Positions 11,808-22,825 of a stretch of DNA of 64,000 nucleotides are shown in pieces. The stretch's first letter is position 1, and each line of letters starts with the position of its first letter. This stretch comes from Clarkia xantiana subsp. parviflora (lineage: Eukaryota; Streptophyta; Magnoliopsida; Myrtales; Onagraceae). The stretch is taken from the NCBI GenBank assembly GCA_036873135.1, contig JAPTYO010000007.1, positions 56,220,383-56,284,382 on the forward strand, in the 5' to 3' direction. The notes under the pieces are model-generated. The model made no database searches and was not told the origin of the DNA. It saw nothing but the letters and a program-made list of their open reading frames with translations. The position numbers and the translations under genes are program-made.

Positions 11808-11954
11808 ACGCAAATCTTGGCACTATTCAGTTCTTCTCTACCGTTTCATTCTCTGTGTTTTCAAAAGTTTGAGCTCTCCTTTCTAGTCTCTGATCAGCAC
11901 TCCGGCGACCAAGGCCTCCGACCATCAAGATCATCCTTTCTTCTCCGATTCAAC

Positions 11955-14898
11955 ATGTCTGGTAAGATTTCCTCCTTCGATTCCGAAGAAACTTGTTAGC
12001 ATAGTTTTCCTTTTATCAAAATCAACTTACCCGGACTTTTGCGGGAATCATCTGTGCCTTTTCTTGCTCTGATCCTTTTCCAGACGGTGAATCAAGTTCC
12101 GGGGGGAGGAAACCCTTCAAGTTCGATTATGCTTGTAATGAGATTTCAGACACCGCCTATGATGCAGCTCTCCGGGAGGGGTGCATTACTTCCACCTGGG
12201 AACCTCGCTTCCCTTTTCCTTGGCCTCGCGTCCCTTTTCCTTGGCCTCGCGTCCCGGGTGACCCTGTGGTTACTCGTCCCCGGGAAGGGGAGGTATTTGT
12301 CTCCACCGAGCAAATATCGGCAGGGATCCGCTTCCCCTTCTGTGGGGACATAGTCGAGATGTGTACGTATTACAAAACACATCCGACTACTTTCTCCCCT
12401 CACGCCATCCGCGTGTGGAATGCTTTCCGCGTCCTTTGCTTTCGTCAACAATGGCCCTATAGCCTCCGACTCTTCCGGACCTTCTATGGACTGAAGTGCA
12501 ATGATGGCGGGGTCTGCGCCTTCTACCCGCGGATGCCTAAATGGAGCAAGGCGCAGCTCTCTCGGTACAGCTGGAATGGTGACACCTCGAAGGTCGCCAA
12601 GGGTCGGGGGCTCATCATGACTCAGGGCCCGACAACAGTGGCTGGAAGAAGAGTTATTTCTTCATCCGAAACAGGTCTATTCCGTGGCCCCGATGGGAGG
12701 TCGAAGCGGACCCTGCCCCCGCTTTCCACACTTACTCCGAGGAGGATTTCCAGATTCTCCACTACATCCAGCTTTATCGTTGGGGGGACTCTTTCGCTCC
12801 CCTCGACGCCAACTCCATCGGGGAGCGGGACCTGGTTCTGACCGGGATCCGACTCCTTGATATCGTCTCCGGGGGTCAACTCTTCGACAGCCCTTCTAAC
12901 CTCGTTCCTTGGGTAATGTTCTAACTGTACTTTCGTTTCATCCTTGCAGCTAAGAAGGTATCACTGCTGACCAATCTCGTGCTTAAGCAGGCGGAGACTG
13001 ATGCTGTCCCACGCCCCGTGAGGAAGAGGAAGTCTTCAAAGAGGGCCGCCTCCTCATCGGCACCTCCCACCTCGGAGCAAATCAAGCGGGCCCGGGTGGA
13101 GAAGATGGAGCAGATCTTCAACACCAAGACTCCCGAGGAAGGTAAACAACTCCGCTTAGCAATTCGATTATACAGGAGGCGTATTCCCGAGGAGTTAATC
13201 CCCTCCGATAAGGGAGCCCGGATCGAAGGGATCAAACGCATCCCGCAAGGAGAAACTCCCCGCATTCTCAAAGCGGGTTACTACAATTATTACGGGAAGG
13301 ACCAGTACCTCTCTCGTCGCGTCATCTGGTGTAAGGATCCCGATCAACTCCCTGACTTTCTTTCTAAAGCTTCTCGTCCTCCAGCTGCAGGTCGATCGGG
13401 AGCTGGAGCTTCGGCGGGGGAGCCTCCCTCCGACGCACGGGTCGGGGAGCCCCTCCTTTCTCTTCCTGCCCCCGGAGGATCGGGGATTGAAGACGTCCCG
13501 ACGGACGGCCAGTTCCGTTGGGTGATGGACCTGGATGTCTCTCATTCTTCCGAGGAGGGAAGCGAAGGTCAGCCCCTGGTTCGTCGTCGGGGGGCGAGGC
13601 AGACCCCGCTGGAGCCGACTCCCGAAGGGCCGCCTCCATCTTCTCCGGCGCAGCAGCCTTCTCCGGTCTTGAGCCTGACTCCCGAGGGGCCGGCGGGTTC
13701 TCATGGTGGCTCGGAGGCCCGCACCTCGATACTCAAGGGGTCGTTCCCCATCTCCCCTTGGACGGAAGCTTCTACCAGTTTTACTCTCCCGACCAGGCGG
13801 CGGCTCCTTGGACTCCGATCGAGTCGTTGCGGGGGGTCCCGCTGCGTCGGGATAATGTGTCCTCAGAAGTGGGTCTGCACCTGCTAGCAGGCTCAGTTCC
13901 CCCATCTATGAAGCTTCCGCTCTCCTTGGCCCCAGAGGACATCCACGAGGACATTCACAACATGGTCGTTCGTCGTGTGGAGGTAAGGCTTCCTGCTTTG
14001 ACACTTAGGATATAATGTAGGATATTCTCATATACTAACCCTTTCCCTTCATTTCCACAGGAAATGGCGGATCAGCACCGCTGTTTCGGGTACATCCTGG
14101 CCCTGGGGGAGGCCCTGAAGGAGGAGCGAGCCAAGGAGGCCCCCGAGGTCTTGGCCAAGCTCAAGGAGAATCTGGCTGCCTCCGAGTCGTCAAAGGGGAA
14201 GTTGGTTAAGGAGCAGGCCCTCCTTAACCAGAAGACTTGGGACCTCTTGAGGCAGGTCTACGATTTCGAGAGGTTGCTGAAGCAGGAGCGCCAAAGGCTC
14301 CAGGAAGAGCAGCAGGGGCGCGCGAAGGATCCGGACGGGTTTGTCCACGAGAAAAAGGCCCTCGAGGACGCCAAGGCGGGGCTAGAGGCTGAGAAGGTCC
14401 TTCTCACCAACCGGTCCCGACAGCTGAAGCGGTAGGTCGCCGAGTTCCCTGCCAAGCTGGCTGAAGCTGGAGCCAAAGGTCGGGAGGATTATCGGGGCTT
14501 CGAGGCTTTTCAAGCGGACGCGGTGAAGTTCTGTACGGTGGAGGTGGAGAACACCCTGCTTAATGCTGTCAAGGAGCTCCATCTGGAGTATGGTGGTGCC
14601 ATCGACTTCACCAAGTCTCAGACTCTCGCCCCCTTCGCGGAGAGGTATTTCAGCCTTTCTGAGGAGAGTGACGGGGGCAACAACCCCGAGGGGACTGTGG
14701 GTGCTGAAGGCATGGTGGAGCCTCCAAGTGCAGACATCCCGACGACAGAGCCCCCGATGATCGACCCTCCCGCGGCTAATCCTTCAGAGTCCGATCCTCC
14801 CGCGGCCAATCTTCCAAGATCCGATCCTCCGGTCACGGAGCTTTCTGCCAGATCTCGTGGACCCTGCTCCCCTCGACGCTGCCAAGGATCAAGCTTAA
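11955..14898 (+). pseudogene. Antisense spliced ORF of the gypsy element ('putative gypsy-type transposon' family)
   Basis: A four-exon gene is visible on the strand opposite gag-pol: exon 1 11955-11961, exon 2 12084-12912, exon 3 12950-13982, exon 4 14061-14898, each junction with GT...AG. Exons 1 and 2 join in frame (MSD, then GESSSGGRKPF). Exon 2 carries a conserved region (YKTHPTTFSPHAIRVWNAFR, later GWKKSYFFIRNR) that I assign to the plant 'putative gypsy type transposon' domain. Exon 3 is basic and Pro/Ser-rich, with a nuclear-type basic patch (RPVRKRKSSKRA). Exon 4 starts MADQHRCFGYILALGEAL and is a long coiled coil. This copy is broken: a frame change near 12610, frame loss in late exon 3 (about 13830), a TAG at 14433-14435 and a frame change near 14850. 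Its role in the element is unknown. Domain naming is from memory. Confidence 0.7.
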
Positions 14899-14989
14899 TC
14901 GCTTTATTTTCGAATCCTTGTAATTTCCTTTTTGTCGCGAACCTTTTGGATCTTTATAATATCAATCCCTTCCGGTCCCGATTACCCTT

Positions 14990-15570
14990 GCACCACTTAA
15001 GGTGAATTAATTACGCCACTTAAAGCAATTCGATCATATCACTTAGAGTAATTTCGACGCGTCACTTAAGACATTTTACCCACACCACTTAAGGCGATTT
15101 AATCGTGCCTCTTAAGGCAACACCATTTAAGGCGATTTAATCGTGCTACTTAAAGCGGAACCACGCCACTTAAGGCGATTTAATTGTGCCACTTAAGGCA
15201 ACTTATCTACACCACTTAAGGCGATTTAATCGTGCCACTTAAGGCGGAACCACGCCACTTAAGGCGATTTAATTGTGCCACTTAAGGCGGAACCACGCCA
15301 CTTAAGGCGATTTAATTGTGCCACTTAAGGCAACTTATCTACACCACTTAAGGCGATTTAATCGTGCCACTTAAGGAGGAACCACGCCACTTAAGGCGAT
15401 TTAATTGGAAGCAACCTCTTTATTCATTGATGGCCCAACACGATAAACAACTTGAACCACTGAAGGCGACTTAATAAACAACTTGCACCACTGAAGGCGA
15501 CTTAACAAATAACTTGCACCACTGAAGGCGACTTAATAAACAGCTTGCACCACTGAAGGCGACTTAATAT
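14990..15570. repeat. Tandem repeat region between antisense gene and integrase
   Basis: Many copies of CCACTTAAGGCGATTTAATC and variants (GTGCCACTTAAGGCGGAACC) are found at 15000-15420, then CTTGCACCACTGAAGGCGAC copies at 15440-15570. Tandem repeats near the 3' end of internal regions are typical of Tat-lineage elements. No coding is seen. Confidence 0.85.
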
Positions 15571-16746
15571 CAAACATGACATTTCTTCAAGTGTTCGCCA
15601 CTAAAAGAATGCTTCAACACATTGCCATCGAGGTCTTCAAACTTATACGCATTCCGAGCTGGCATCCCCACGACGCCACACCAGTTCCCCGACAAAGAAC
15701 TGTCGAGACTTGACTCGTCGATTATAATATCGGGCCGTTGCCAAGCGCATCCGAGCCTGGACCTCCTCGGCATTCCGCCTCTTCTCTTCGACCAAGTCCA
15801 AGTCCAGACGCCTCATTTCATCATTCGACAGATGTTCGTAATACCTCGTCCGATGGGATGCCACAACTATTTCGACGGGAGCAACTGCCTCCGTGCCATA
15901 GACGAGGCCAAACGGAGTCTCCCCGGTCGATCGTTTGGGTGTTGTTCTAACAGCCCAAAGTACATTTTCCAGCTCGTCCAGCCATTTGCCCTTCAAGGCA
16001 TGGACCCTCATCTTCAGGCCGTCCATCACGATCTTGTTGGCTGACTCCACTTGTCCATTGGTTTGAGCATGACGGACAGAAGTTGTCCGATTCTCATTTT
16101 TCAGTTCCTCCAAGTACTCCTTCCACTGGGCCCCGTTAAACGGAGGGCCATTATCGCTGATCACCACCTTGGGGATCCCGTATCGGGATATGATATGGGT
16201 CTGGAGGAATTTGAGGATATGGTTCCCCGTTGTCTTGGCCAATGCCTTGGCTTCTATCCATTTCGAAAAATAATCAATAGCCACAACTAAATATCGACAC
16301 TGACCTTTTGCAACTGGAAAGGGTCCCACCAAGTCAATTCCCCATTGCGAGAAGGGCCAAGCACTCTTGATGGATGTCAGATCGGCAGCTGGAGCCAGGA
16401 TGTTCGGGGCGTACTTCTGGCAAGCGTCACAGGATCGGACTAGCATCGTTGCCTCCTTGTTCATCGAGGGCCAATAATAGCCCAAGTTCAACACTTTCCT
16501 CACGATGGATCGGGCACCTTCATGACAGGCCAAGTATCCTTCGTGTACCTCCCTAAGGATCCGACCTGTGTCGAGCTCGGCCACGCATTTCATATAAGGA
16601 GTTAAATACCCCTTTATGTACAGCTGATTGTCCACCATCACATAATTGGGCGCGATTCGGTGTATTTTGCCGGCTGCTACTTCATCATCGGGGACTGCCC
16701 CCGTAGTCAGATACGCGGCTATCGGGGTCATCCAAGTGGGCTCCTC
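15570..16746 (-). pseudogene. Gypsy integrase, degenerate
   Basis: The main open frame runs 16731 to 15643 and shows the HHCC zinc-binding region (HEGYLACHEGARSIV... ending CDACQ). The catalytic residues follow: D in WGIDLVGPFP, D in VISDNGPPFNG and E in TNGQVESANK. The DDE core is therefore intact. Upstream, a TAG at 16747-16749 cuts it from RNase H. Downstream the frame is lost near 15643, while the typical C-terminal text (FEDLDGNVLKHSFSGEHLKK) continues in another frame to 15570. Function in life: insertion of the cDNA copy. As part of a broken polyprotein it cannot be made normally. Confidence 0.9.
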
Positions 16747-16796
16747 CTATCTGATCTCAATGGCACAAACCTCCGACTGATCGGTGGTTGACAGGA

Positions 16797-17765
16797 TCAC
16801 CTCTCCAAGAAATGCACCTTCCGACTTTCATCGAGGGGTGCCCCCAAGGCGAACTTGCTCAAGGCATCTGCTTCCACATTATCCTCCCTCGGGATCGCTT
16901 CAATATCGAAGCTCTTGAAACTCTCCTTCAGGGTTTGAACCTCCTGAAGGTATTTTTTCATCATCGGGCTCTTTGCTTCGTATCGCCCCTGAACTTGGTT
17001 CACGATCAGGCTAGCATCACACTTCATCTTTAAGTGACCAACTCCCGTTCCTTTAGCAATCTTGAGGCCAGTGATGAGAGCCTCATATTCAGATTCATTG
17101 TTGGTGGCCCTAAATGTCAAGGCCAAGGCATATCGGAGGGGCTCGCCTCCGTCTGCTGGTATCAGTACGAAACCTGCTCCCGATCCTTCTGAATTTGAGG
17201 AGCCATCGGTGTACATCTCCCAAGTATTTTCGGCGTCGGGCTGTTCTGACTGCTCTGTTATCGGGACCTCCGTGGTTGCCCCCTCTACAGGGCCCGCTTC
17301 TTCTAGATCGGGGGTTGTAGACTCTGCTATGAATTCCGCCAACGCCTGGCCTTTAATAGCCGTTCTCGGAGCAAAGTGAATGCGAAACTCACTAAGCTCG
17401 ACTGCCCATTTCACTAATCTCCCCGGCGCATCAGGTCGGTTCAAAAAATGTTTCAAGGGCTGATTCGTCAAAACGGTAATCTCATGCGCGTGGAAGTAAG
17501 GCCTCAGCTTCCGAGCAGTAACAATCGACGCATAAAGATACTTCTCAACGGCGGGATAATTCAGTTCAGATTTGGCGAGTGCCTTGCTTACATAATAGAC
17601 GGGGACTTGGCTACCCTCTACAATTTTCACTAAGACAGAGCTAACAGCAAATTCAGAAACAGCCAAATACAGATAGAGTGGCTCGCCTGGGATGGGCTTC
17701 GCCAGCGGCGGGAGGGCACGGAGGTGCTGCTTCAGTGCCTGGAACGCCTCCTCGCACTCGGAAGT
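16797..17765 (-). pseudogene. Gypsy RNase H plus second (archaeal-type) RNase H, degenerate
   Basis: The frame 17666-16797 has two RNase H-like parts. The first (about 17666-17330; PVYYVSKALAKSELNYPAVE) is the normal gypsy RNase H partner of reverse transcriptase. The second (about 17225-16830) shows MYTDGSSNSEGSGAGFVL, NNESEYEALITGL, CDASLIVNQVQG and EDNVEADALSKFA, the acidic motif set of the extra domain acquired by Tat-lineage elements. It is cut upstream by the TAG at 17766-17768. At the 3' end a frame change near 16800 leads to a TGA. The dual RNase H arrangement is established for this lineage. Confidence 0.88.
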
Positions 17766-18828
17766 CTACTCGAACTTCTTATTGGCCCTCAGCACTTCAA
17801 AGAATGGCATGGATCGGTCTCTTGCCTTGGACAAGAAGCGATTCATCGCGGCCAATCGGCCATTCAGCACCTGCACCTCCCGATGGTTCGTCGGGGACTT
17901 CATCTCCTCGATTGCCCTCAGCTTCCCAGGGTTCACCTCGATTCCTCTCTGGCTCACCATAAAGCCCAGGAACTTCCCTGAGTGCACTCCGAAGGCACAC
18001 TTGGTCGGGTTTAAGCGAACTTGATAGAGCCTCATCCGCTCGAATGCTGTGGCCAAGTTGTGAACATGATCCTCGGCCTGTCGGGATTTCACCAGCATGT
18101 CGTCCACATAGGCCTCCATTGTTTTCCCCAACATATCCCCGAACAGCTTATTCACCATCCTCTGGTAAGTTGCACCTGCATTGATCAGTCCTAAGGGCAT
18201 AACATCATAATGATAGATGTCACTATCAGCATAGAAGGCGGTATGGGGGGCATCCTCCCTGGACATCTTGATCTGATTGTAGCCAGAGTAGGCATCCATA
18301 AAGCTCAGCAGCTCATGTCCCGATGTGGCATCCACTAGCTGGTCGATCCTCGGGAGCGGGTAGCAATCCTTCGGGCATGCCTTGTTCAGGTCGCGGAAAT
18401 CAACAAACATCTGCCACTTACCATTGCTCTTCTTTACCAGGACTGGGTTAGCGACCCAGGGTCTGGAATCGGAGCTCCTTAATGAATCCAGCATCGAGCA
18501 ACCGGCCCACCTCCTGCTGGATCGCGATCTTCTTGTCGGCACCCATCGGGCGCCTTCTCTGTGTAATCGGTTTGATCGCGGGGTCAATCTTCAACTCGTG
18601 AGTAATCACATCAGGGCTGATTCCTGGCATATCACTCGGGGACCAGGCAAACAGCTCCTTGAATTCCTTCAACAGATCGATCAATTCTCGGGCCGTCTCC
18701 TCGGTCAGAGCGGACCCGATTTTCACATTCCTCTGAGGCCCATCAATCTCGACCTCCTTCAAATCTTCCATCGGGGCGGGACGCCCAAACTCCTCTCGGG
18801 GATCAACGTCAGTCTGGAAAACATTCAT
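17766..18828 (-). pseudogene. Gypsy reverse transcriptase, degenerate
   Basis: Characteristic motifs are VLVKKSNGKWQMFVDFRDLN, CPKDCYPLPRIDQLVDATSG, LLSFMDAYSGYNQIKM, HTAFYADSD and the catalytic AYVDDMLVKS (YVDD at 18099-18110). The N-terminal part starts in the frame from 18828. A frame change at about 18455-18468 separates it from the main frame (18587-17766), and TAG at 17766-17768 ends it. The catalytic box itself is intact. Confidence 0.9.
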
Positions 18829-18864
18829 GGCCTCCCGATTCCTCCTTCGAGTGGCATTGACGTA

Positions 18865-19640
18865 TCACCTCCTGGAGGCTATCTGATCACCCTGGACCTC
18901 CCCGATTCCATGGTCGGTCGGGAACTTCAGCTTCTGATGGACAGTTGAGGCAACTGCCCCCAGCGGGTTGATGGTGGTCCTCCCGATAATTGCATTATAG
19001 GTCCCCGCGGACTTGACCACCACGAATTCCACGTTCCTCTTCTCCGACTTCCAGCCACTACCGAATTCAACCGGTAACGTAATCATCCCCACCGGGTAAG
19101 AAGTAGAGCCATAAAATCCGACCATCGGGAAGTCTGCGGGCTTCAAGTCCTTCTTGGTTTTTCCCATAGCCTCCAGTGCATCCATGAACAGAATATCGGA
19201 GAGCTCCCTCCATCAATCAGGATTCGCTTCATCTCGTACCCATCCACGTTCAGGGTCACGACCAAAGCATCATCGTGCGGCGTCTCCACACCTATCAGGT
19301 CCTCCGCTGAGAAGGGAATCACCATTTCTTCTTTCGGAGTCCAATTTCGGGCCCTCTTGCCCAGTACCACAGCAATGGGAATCTGAGAAGCATAGACCTC
19401 CCGAGCTGCCGTAGTATCTCCTCATGCAGCAAGTCCTCCGTGAATCACATTAATAGTTCCCAGCTTCTCCTTGCGGGCATTGGAAGACTCGGGCTTATCC
19501 TTTTTCGGGGATCGACCACGGGATCGGAAACGGGACCGCGATCGGGACCGGGAACGGGATCGGCCCCGTTGTCCAGCCACAAATTCCTTGAGCTTCCCCT
19601 TCTGGATCAGCTTCTCAATCTCTTTCTTCAACTCCCGTCA
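18865..19640 (-). pseudogene. Gypsy aspartic protease region, degenerate
   Basis: This region follows gag and contains an Arg/Ser-rich stretch (GRSRSRSRSRSRFRSRGRSP), then the retroviral-type protease with active site ILIDGGSS at about 19205-19230 and the flap/second part AGTYNAIIGRTTINPLGAV. It is interrupted by TGA at 19422-19424, a single-base frame change just after the active site near 19200, and TGA at 18865-18867. Confidence 0.8.
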
Positions 19641-21080
19641 ATGGTTAGTGTCGTGACCGTTGGCACGGTGAAAGAGACAATAACGATCAGTGCGGGCTCC
19701 CATGGACTCTCCATCTTTTTTCGGGGGATACCTGGCAATACCCTGTCGGTCCATCACCGCCAGGACAGCACCCATGGAACAAATGAGAGGGGTGTAGTGG
19801 TCCTCCCGCTTGTCCGACTTCGAGGAACAGTTGTCTTCCCTCCGATCGGGACGACCTCGACCCCGACTGTTCTCGGGTTTATCTTTCCTCCTGCGATCGT
19901 CCGAGGGTTTGAACGACTGCTTCCCCTTGTTTGATTTTGGAGGGTCGAGGTCTCCGGCAGCTATCTTCGACTCCTGGACGTCGATTTGCTGCTTCACCCT
20001 CTTCTGCACCGCCTCCATGTTCCACACAGCCTTCTCAGCCACGCTGTGCATTAGGTCGGAACCATACGGTGCAGTCAGGTTCCGAATGAAGGTACGGATG
20101 GTCTCTCCCTCCGTCATTTCCTCATCAATCTCGGCCACGCTGGCAGTGTACCTCTGGTAGTAATGCGCCAGAGATTCGTCGGGCCTCTGTACCACCTCAG
20201 CCAGGGACCTCGCGCTTTTCAGGAGACGCCGACGGCCCTGGTATTGCTGGATGAAGCGATCATTCATCTGGGTCCAGCTAGAGATGCATCCTGGGGGAAG
20301 GCTGAAGAACCACGTCAGGGCCCTCTCGCCAAGTGTGTCTGGGAACAAGACGCACACTATATCATCATTCGGGGCTCTGCCTAGACAGGCCATGACATGC
20401 TTCTGGACATGCCGAACTGGATCTCCCTCACCATCGTACTCCTTGATTGTCGGGATGCCCAGTCCCGGCGGGGCAGTGGTGTTCACCAATCGGGGGACAT
20501 AGGGATGAGTAGATCGATCCCTCAGTTCCGACATCAACTTCTTCTGATCCCGCATGCAGATGTTTACGATCTTCACCACTTGATCGGGGGTGATAGGGCC
20601 ATTGAGAGGAATGGTCTTATGCTGCACAGGTCCAGGCACATCAATCACGAACTGCTCCGACCGAGCGGGCTCCTTGCCCTTGTCCTGGTGCTCGGGCTGG
20701 GCCTCCTGCCCATCCCGATTTTCCATCGGCGGAGGCAACTCCTCCTCCTTCTTCTTGGCGGCCTCCCTCCGATCCAAGAGAGCCTCCATAGCTTCCAAAA
20801 ATACCGGCATGGCATCCATCACAGCCTTTGCCAAGTCCGGCTTTGCAGGTGCATCCTGGTTCCTTCTAGGGATCTCTTCCCGGCTCTCCGACGAGTTTCG
20901 AATGGAATCTTCACGATCATCATTATGCCCCCTTGTTTGGGAAACAGCAAGGGGAGGATCATTCCGATCAACAGTGCGCTCCGGCGGCCTTGAATTCAGA
21001 GTTCCAGCAGGGTGACGGGAACCACCGGATTGTCCTTGTCTCTTCTTTTGCTTGCCAGCCATCGAACGGGTAGAAGCCAT
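19638..21080 (-). pseudogene. Gypsy gag protein, ends in a premature stop
   Basis: ATG at 21080 (MASTRSMAGKQKKRQG) lies about 20 bases inside the primer site, which fits a gag start; the longer upstream open frame is LTR. The capsid core typical of plant gypsy gag follows (YDGEGDPVRHVQKHVMACLG, TWFFSLPPGCISSWTQM, RFIQQYQGRRR, YYQRYTASVAEIDEEM). A Lys/Arg/Asp-rich linker leads to YCLFHRANGHDTNH, where TGA (19638-19640) stops the frame while the same frame goes on as RELKKEIEKLIQKGK. So a nonsense change, not a natural end, is likely. Confidence 0.9.
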
Positions 21081-21096
21081 TTTTGCTTTTTGCTTC

Positions 21097-21116
21097 GTTT
21101 CCACAGACGGCGCCAA
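21097..21116 (-). promoter_or_regulatory. tRNA primer binding site of the gypsy element
   Basis: Minus strand TTGGCGCCGTCTGTGGAA directly follows the 5' LTR end. The TGGCGCC core is the common primer site of plant gypsy elements. Confidence 0.85.
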
Positions 21117-21827
21117 TGTTGGATCACGGTTGGAACTTGTTGGATCACGGTTGGAACTCCGGTACGTTCTTGACGGAAGTCCGAACTCCTTCGCTCCAAG
21201 TGATCCTGCAAGAAGGGGATAGACCGGGCGGTGACCCAGAATCCCTCTCCGATGCTTAAATGAGTATCTCGATGTAAACTGGCAAGTATCAGTATGTAAG
21301 TATGTGAACGTATCAATCCTGAGGTAACTCCTTCCTTTATATAGGGGAGGGGTCACCTCAGTTACTTGTTGAGATAACTGCCACGTTCCGTTTATCTCGG
21401 CCAGTAGCCCACGTTCCGTCTTTTTAGGCCACTCCCCCACTATGTTGATAGTGGGCGTGTTTCTCGGCCTCGTTCTCTGGTGGCAAGTCCCGATGGATGT
21501 CGGGGACTCCAGAGTTATCTCTTTTGGTCACCGCTCGGGCCCCCTCGTCGTCGGGACAGGGCCAGCATTCTCAGAGATTCAATATCGGGGCCTACTTAAA
21601 GGCATCATATCGGGGCCTACTTAAAGGCATATCATCGGGGCCTACTTAAAGGCATATGATCGGGGCCTACTTAAAGGCATAGGATCGGGAGCGTTCAGCT
21701 CGTATGTCGGGACTGACTTTGCCGGGTCCTCTCGTATTGGTCTTCTAAGCCTCTTTTGGGGCCCAGTGGGCCTACTTCGTCGTTTAGTCGCCGTTAATGG
21801 GCCTAACGTCTATATCAAAACCCATCA
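21117..21827 (-). repeat. 5' LTR of the gypsy element (711 bp)
   Basis: It matches 10976-11527 but with a further ~159 bp (about 21491-21665), which includes four to five tandem copies of a ~24-bp unit (TCGGGGCCTACTTAAAGGCA). The 3' LTR holds only one. Confidence 0.93.
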
Positions 21828-21956
21828 GAGAGAGTAATACTTTTTAATGTCTATTAAAAGTGTACATATGAAAGTACTTAGTGGTATTTATAGAGATGAT
21901 TTACCGACTTTAAATGGCGGCTACCCTCTAGGAAGGGTTTCTATCCAAGGTCGGTA

Positions 21957-22190
21957 CAAGCAGGTGACAAGTATGTTGACACCTCACCATTCCTTAATGA
22001 AGAAGGTTTCTCCATGGCCGTAAAAGCAGGTGACAAGCAGGTCGCCACCTCACCATTCCTTAAGAGGAAGGTTTCTTTATAGAGGCGGTGGAAGAAGGTC
22101 GCCACCTCTCCATTCCTTAAGAGGAAGGTTTCTTCATGGAAGCGGTGGAAGCAGGACGCCACCTAACCATTCCTTAAGATGAATGTTTGC
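21957..22190. repeat. Tandem repeat of ~62 bp within the split LTR
   Basis: About four copies contain CACCTCACCATTCCTTAA and GAAGGTTTCTTCATGG. Short open frames across it are repeat artefacts. Confidence 0.75.
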
Positions 22191-22441
22191 TTAATAGTAT
22201 TTGGCTGCTGACTCGACACATGCCTTAAGAGGGGGAGTCTTTGAGAGGATTTTTCGCCATTTGTAGAAGTTTTCTTGGTCGTCGACATCTTAAAATATAG
22301 GTGTCGACTTTTTATTTTTGTCTCTTCATTCAAAACATGAATTGTTGTCGACTCATATTTTGGAGTCTCGACTTAGATGCTCCCGACTTTACTATCAATC
22401 AGGTGTCTTCACCTTTCTTTATAATCATACCCAACACATGT

Positions 22442-22825
22442 GATCAATTATGTTCAGATTATAATAAATATTTGACAGGGCTAACAATTTGTCTACAAGC
22501 AAAACATGAGCTAACAATTAAAAAAAAAATCCAGTTAGCAATATTATAATTAACCATATTTATAATTTATGTACATTAGTATAAAAAATTAGTTGAAGTA
22601 AAATCTCTCACTCTTAACCAAAAAAATAATAATTATCATACACGTGCGTGCAATGACTAGTTTTATGTATAATTTATAAGGAGTTAACTGGCATTCAAAT
22701 AGCTAGATGATTCTAATAAGACACATTACATTTATACCACATTAGAAAAAGAAAAGTGTTTTGAAGCATTTATATTTGTAAAAAAATGTACTCCTCGAGT
22801 ATAATAAGAAATTCAAAATAGCACA
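22442..22825. other. AT-rich intergenic DNA, nothing recognised
   Basis: Outside the LTR target duplication. No protein-like frame or repeat is visible. Confidence 0.5.

Larger units (their letters stand above)
10976..21827 (-). mobile_element. Ty3/gypsy element of the Tat type, degenerate
   Basis: LTRs at 10976-11527 (3') and 21117-21827 (5'), with 5-bp duplications GAGAG at 10971-10975 and 21828-21832, define a complete 10,852-bp insertion read on the minus strand. Order from the 5' end: LTR, primer site, gag, protease, reverse transcriptase, RNase H, a second RNase H, integrase, tandem repeat region, an antisense spliced gene, polypurine tract, LTR. Two RNase H domains plus an extra antisense gene between integrase and 3' LTR are known marks of the Tat lineage. 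Several stops and frameshifts make gag-pol inactive. Confidence 0.93.
7806..22436. mobile_element. Solo-type LTR (~0.8 kb) split by two later insertions
   Basis: The LTR begins TGTTGGG (7806) and ends CCCAACA (22436), flanked by CACGT (7801-7805) and CATGT (22437-22441), a 5-bp duplication with one C/T difference. Its own parts are 7806-7881, about 10849-10975 and about 21833-22436. Removing the CACTA element with its GGT duplication and the gypsy element with its GAGAG duplication rejoins the LTR. No internal region or second LTR of this family is seen, so it looks like a solo LTR. Strand is not settled because the termini are symmetric. Confidence 0.7.

Noticed and set aside
12146..13905. 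Minus-strand frames of up to 236 codons (e.g. 13195-13905)
   Set aside because: They are shadows of the plus-strand antisense gene in a GC-rich stretch with few stops.
14990..15570. Regularly repeated short units that resemble a CRISPR array
   Set aside because: Units are head-to-tail satellite copies without unique spacers, inside a plant retrotransposon; no cas genes.
15622..20993. Many plus-strand frames of 60-198 codons across the gypsy pol and gag region
   Set aside because: They are antisense shadows of gag-pol on the minus strand with no domain-like sequence of their own.
19641..21440. Taking the gag start at 21440 to give 600 residues
   Set aside because: The first ~120 codons lie within the LTR and primer site; ATG at 21080 is the natural gag start.
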